NCBI GenBank assembly: GCA_002406015.1
Contig: DHMX01000015.1
Span: forward strand, 84,956 to 148,955
Origin: Lachnospiraceae bacterium UBA4631
GTDB lineage: Bacteria > Bacillota > Clostridia > Lachnospirales > Lachnospiraceae
Length of the DNA stretch: 64,000 bases
Direction of reading: 5' to 3'
Shown here: positions 60,685 to 64,000 of the stretch, in pieces
Layout: each line of letters starts with the position of its first letter
Position numbering within the stretch: the stretch's first letter is position 1
Position numbers and translations under genes: made by a program
The notes under the pieces: generated by a model
Seen by the model: the letters and a program-made list of their open reading frames with translations, nothing else
Databases searched by the model: none
Told to the model about the DNA's origin: nothing

Positions 60685-63600
60685 ATGAAACGGAATATAA
60701 CCAGAGGTCTTAAGAAGGCTCTTGCGTTGGGAATGGCGGCTTTGATGGCATATCTGCCGGTCAGCACCGCAATTCCGGAGGTGTTTGCTGATGATACATA
60801 TAGCATTACAATAAGTTATGATAAGTATATTGATGGAAACAAATTGAATATTGCAGATGGCAGCGGAAATACTATCGGAGGAGCTACCGTAACTCCGGCA
60901 ACGGAAGGAGTATCGGCATCCGTAAAGTGGGACGCAATTGCAGCCGGAACCTATACACTGGATACTACGAATGCAGTAGAAGATAAATTTGACATAAAGA
61001 AGAGTGCAGAATTTGATGGCGATGACATTAAGGTGACAAATGCTGCATGGAGTGGTTCCTTGGAGACAATAACAAAGGATGAGGTAAGCGTTCCGATTGA
61101 CTTAGCTGCCGCGGCAACACTTACAAATGTGACGGTAAATAATACAGCCGAGACAGGAATTACTTATGATACCACAAATAAAAAAATAGTGATACCACAA
61201 GGAACCAAGGCAACTGCCGAAATCGATGTGACGCTGGAATTTACGTTGCCGGTTACAAAGAAAGCAGATGGTGCCACACTGATGGAAACCGTAACGAATG
61301 CGGGTACAACTGTTATAAAGTATAGCTATACGCAGAAAGAAATTGTAGGAGATTTATTAAAGCTTGCCGATGTAAAGCTTACCCCCGGTATAACTATTGG
61401 GGATGCAGATAAAGGAACGATTGAATTTTTTGATGAAGATATTCGGCCAATTACAAATGCTGATGCATTAGCCCGCGTAGGGATAACATATTCGAATGAG
61501 GCATGGAAGGCAGATGCCGACGGATTTCAGTATTATTGTTCTCCGTCATCCGACTATACCGGAGCAGAGATAACGATTTCACCGAAGGCGGGCTACCAAT
61601 TTGGCGGAAGCAGTTTAACTAAAAATGATGTTACTAAAAATGAGGACGGCTCTGTTGTTTTGAAGGTTAAGGATAATGCAAAGTTAACGATTATAATTAA
61701 ACCGATACCGGTGGATATGCCGGAAAATGCATTGGAATGGACGGATGAATTTGAAACCGGATATAATTCCAAAGGACGGACCGTTGAAGTAAGTTTAACA
61801 CCTACCCCAGAGGAAGCAGCTAAGAATTATACCTTAAAGTGGGCAAGAGCAGCCAGTCCAACCCAAATGATTGAAAACTTAACATGGTATGATGTGACAA
61901 TGGGTACGGATGGTAAGTATAAGTTTGATGTGGATTATGATGCGAATGAAGGGGAACAGACATACATTATATATCGTTATACGAATGGTGTATCTAAATC
62001 CGGTGCAATATGGAATGCAAACCCGGTGAAGTTTGATATTGTAAATCCGAGTCTGGCGAAATGCTGGGTAGAGGCAAACGGGGAAACGGTATGGGAAGAG
62101 GTTTCCGGTGCGACACAAGCTCCTGCATGGATAAATAAGCAACAGAATCAATGCGTAATTCGCTTACAGGGAGAGGATAACCAAAGCGGGGTCGAAAAGG
62201 TAGTGTATTCCATTTATGACGGAGACGGAACTCCTATACAAAGCAATGTAGAAAGCACAGCCGATGCAAATGGTGTATGCAGCATTTCATATACAGCGGA
62301 TATGCAGGGAGATATAGCAAACTTCCCGATTAAACTGGAATATGAAATCTATGACAAGGCAGGAAATACGACAGGCGTTCTGACGAAAACCTTGTCCGAC
62401 ATGATAGGCTTTGATTTTACATTGCCGGAATTAAGTGTTAGTTACACCAATACATCCGGACAGTTAATTACAAACCTGAATCAATGGCAGACAGAGGATG
62501 TGCTGGTGACGATTACCGCAACAGACCCGGAAGGAGCCGCTTACGAGCAGGTATCCGGAATTGACAGGCTGCAAATCATAGATACCGTATCAGGCGTGGC
62601 AAAGGATATAACAACCGATGCAGTCCGCAGACCGGATGGAACGTATCAATTAAGATTATCAACGGATGCGGCACATCAATTATCCATAGCCGCTTATGAT
62701 AAGGCAGGAAATAAATCAACCGAGTCAAAGGCAGAGGTTAAGTTAGATAAAAGCGGAATCCAAAATGCCAGAGTGACCTTAAGTACAGTCTCACAGGACG
62801 CCGATGCCAGCCAGTTTGCGGATGCATTTACCGTCTATGCACAGGCAGAGGCTGCATCCGGAATTAAGGAAATGATATTCTATGTATATGAAAACGGAAC
62901 CAACCGTTTGTTAAAGGAACAGACCGTAACGAATTTTCAAGTGACCGGAAATCTGGCAGAAGCAAGCTTCCGCTATGAGCCAGCATCTGACGAAGAAAAT
63001 GGTTATGTAGTAGTTCGGTTCTTAGATAATGCAGCAAAGTCTGTGACAGAGGGCAATCCGCATGTAGTCTATTCCGAGCAGAAGCCATTTGCATTTAATA
63101 AGAATGGTGCCAATATTCAGATAAAGGGAAATACAGCATGGACCAATGAGGATGTAACCTTAGATATACAGGTGGAAAGCCATTCTACTACCATAACCAG
63201 TGTCATTTACTATGTAAATAATCAGCGGGTAAAGGAAGTATCGGTAAATGCATTAAGCTATGAAGACCATGCCTTTAAGATTCAGGAAAATTCTCCGATG
63301 GGAGGCACACAGGTAGAGATAGTTGCTGTCTGTGGGGCAAATGCAGCATCAAGGATTGAGACACGAGCTTCGATTATCGTATATGTAGATAAGCAGGCAC
63401 CAACGGTTCAGCTAAGCGGTATCCGAAGCGGAGCAGTCTACAATACAAATCAGACCTTGCAGATTGTGACAAATGAGAATATCTGGAATCGTATGCAGCC
63501 GATAAGTGTAGTTGCAGAAAAGACACTGGATGGCGTTACCACAACTGTAGATATGGGGGCATATGCGGCAGAAGCAGAAAACTATACCGCAAGAAAGACA

Positions 63601-64000
63601 TTTACAGAGGATGGTGTGTACGAGGTAACGGTTACGGCGGTAGATGCAGCCGGAAACCGGGCAGTGCAAACCATTTCATTTACCATTGACAAAACCGCAC
63701 CGGTGATTTCCATGCGGGGAGCAAGTGACGGAGCTTACAGTAGCCAGCCGGTAACGATTCAATTTCAAGCAATTGAGTCTTTCTATGAGACAAATTCGGT
63801 AAAGATAACGATAGAGCGGGTAATAGACGGTGCAACATACAATCAGACATTGAACTTTACAAATACCGGTAAGACCTCGACATTAAATAATCAATTCTCT
63901 GAGGACGGAGATTATACGATTACAATGACGGCGGTTGACCGGGCAGGAAATGCAGCAACAGTACAGAAGCTGTCATTTACGGTGGATTGTACGGCACCAA
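60685..64000 (+). CDS. giant secreted Ig-like repeat surface protein (partial, runs off the window)
   Basis: The open frame starts at an ATG after AAAAGGAGGG and is still open at the window end (at least 1105 residues). A signal peptide (KKALALGMAALMAYLPVSTAIPEVFA, cut near FADDT) is followed by about 320 residues of a cadherin-like/beta region. Repeated Ig-like domains of about 100 residues then follow with AYDKAGNKST, VDAAGNRAV, VDRAGNAAT motifs and VDKQAPTVQL / IDKTAPVISM linkers, as in bacterial adhesins or surface-layer proteins. It begins 20 nt after the TTVL-repeat gene, so it is probably in the same operon. The C terminus and any sorting signal lie outside. Confidence 0.9.
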   Translation, partial: MKRNITRGLKKALALGMAALMAYLPVSTAIPEVFADDTYSITISYDKYIDGNKLNIADGSGNTIGGATVTPATEGVSASVKWDAIAAGTYTLDTTNAVEDKFDIKKSAEFDGDDIKVTNAAWSGSLETITKDEVSVPIDLAAAATLTNVTVNNTAETGITYDTTNKKIVIPQGTKATAEIDVTLEFTLPVTKKADGATLMETVTNAGTTVIKYSYTQKEIVGDLLKLADVKLTPGITIGDADKGTIEFFDEDIRPITNADALARVGITYSNEAWKADADGFQYYCSPSSDYTGAEITISPKAGYQFGGSSLTKNDVTKNEDGSVVLKVKDNAKLTIIIKPIPVDMPENALEWTDEFETGYNSKGRTVEVSLTPTPEEAAKNYTLKWARAASPTQMIENLTWYDVTMGTDGKYKFDVDYDANEGEQTYIIYRYTNGVSKSGAIWNANPVKFDIVNPSLAKCWVEANGETVWEEVSGATQAPAWINKQQNQCVIRLQGEDNQSGVEKVVYSIYDGDGTPIQSNVESTADANGVCSISYTADMQGDIANFPIKLEYEIYDKAGNTTGVLTKTLSDMIGFDFTLPELSVSYTNTSGQLITNLNQWQTEDVLVTITATDPEGAAYEQVSGIDRLQIIDTVSGVAKDITTDAVRRPDGTYQLRLSTDAAHQLSIAAYDKAGNKSTESKAEVKLDKSGIQNARVTLSTVSQDADASQFADAFTVYAQAEAASGIKEMIFYVYENGTNRLLKEQTVTNFQVTGNLAEASFRYEPASDEENGYVVVRFLDNAAKSVTEGNPHVVYSEQKPFAFNKNGANIQIKGNTAWTNEDVTLDIQVESHSTTITSVIYYVNNQRVKEVSVNALSYEDHAFKIQENSPMGGTQVEIVAVCGANAASRIETRASIIVYVDKQAPTVQLSGIRSGAVYNTNQTLQIVTNENIWNRMQPISVVAEKTLDGVTTTVDMGAYAAEAENYTARKTFTEDGVYEVTVTAVDAAGNRAVQTISFTIDKTAPVISMRGASDGAYSSQPVTIQFQAIESFYETNSVKITIERVIDGATYNQTLNFTNTGKTSTLNNQFSEDGDYTITMTAVDRAGNAATVQKLSFTVDCTAP

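Overview
The window looks like a chromosomal segment of an endospore-forming, Gram-positive Clostridia bacterium, most probably a gut-type Lachnospiraceae. The evidence is the set of sporulation and germination genes (SpoIIR, GerA, a GerB-type permease, SpoIID-like, SpoIIQ-like), strong AGGAGG ribosome binding sites, S-box and T-box leaders, TTGACA/TATAAT promoters, moderate-to-low GC, and Lachnospiraceae-type families (DUF4358 lipoproteins, SGNH hydrolases, VTC/DUF4956 pairs, phosphorolytic sugar enzymes). I see no rRNA, tRNA, CRISPR array, prophage or insertion sequence. The species cannot be named from the sequence alone.

Layout. 0-7.4 kb: 37-bp tandem repeats, a PseC-like aminotransferase, an Rpn-type nuclease, a choline-binding-style L,D-transpeptidase, then a VTC / DUF4956 / secreted carbohydrate-binding lipoprotein cluster. 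7.4-10.5 kb: SAM-I riboswitch, metK, ispE and a GntR regulator. 10.5-14.6 kb: germination genes gerA and a GerB-GerC fusion, then spoIIR. 14.6-17.6 kb: ddl, murI, a DUF1934 protein and a methyltransferase. 17.7-20.6 kb (minus strand): malQ, an acyltransferase and an anchored lysine-rich protein. 20.7-30.9 kb: small membrane proteins, a HAD phosphatase, a thioesterase, T-box plus ileS (type 2), an LTA-synthase-like enzyme and glgP. 31-34.4 kb: SpoIID-like, L,D-transpeptidase and SpoIIQ-like genes. 34.4-37.1 kb: a PerR-like repressor, a degenerate-GGDEF/EAL protein, and acpP behind an unusual repeat leader. 37.2-40.8 kb (minus): cellobiose phosphorylase and an aldose epimerase. 41-48.8 kb: SGNH/DUF4358 pair, a RelA/SpoT-type HD hydrolase, a GIY-YIG protein behind a possibly structured leader, an amidase, flavin reductase, shikimate kinase, an M23 endopeptidase and acylphosphatase. 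48.8-52.5 kb: YesL, lysA, a frameshifted cyclophilin and mltG. 52.6-55.1 kb (minus): an ECF sigma factor with a beta-propeller membrane protein. 55.3-64 kb: FHA protein, PP2C phosphatase, Ser/Thr kinase, a membrane protein carrying a phospho-threonine-like repeat array, and a giant Ig-like surface protein running off the window.

How the genes fit together. Much of the window concerns the cell envelope: precursors (ddl, murI, lysA), remodelling (two L,D-transpeptidases, M23, amidase, MltG, SpoIID/SpoIIQ-like) and surface polymers (LtaS-like). Carbon metabolism is phosphorolytic (glgP, malQ, cellobiose phosphorylase). The most interesting locus is the last one. A kinase, its phosphatase and an FHA reader lie next to a membrane protein with eight 13-residue repeats, seven of which carry a TTVL core. 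It looks like a built-in, multivalent phospho-threonine docking platform linked to a large exported protein.
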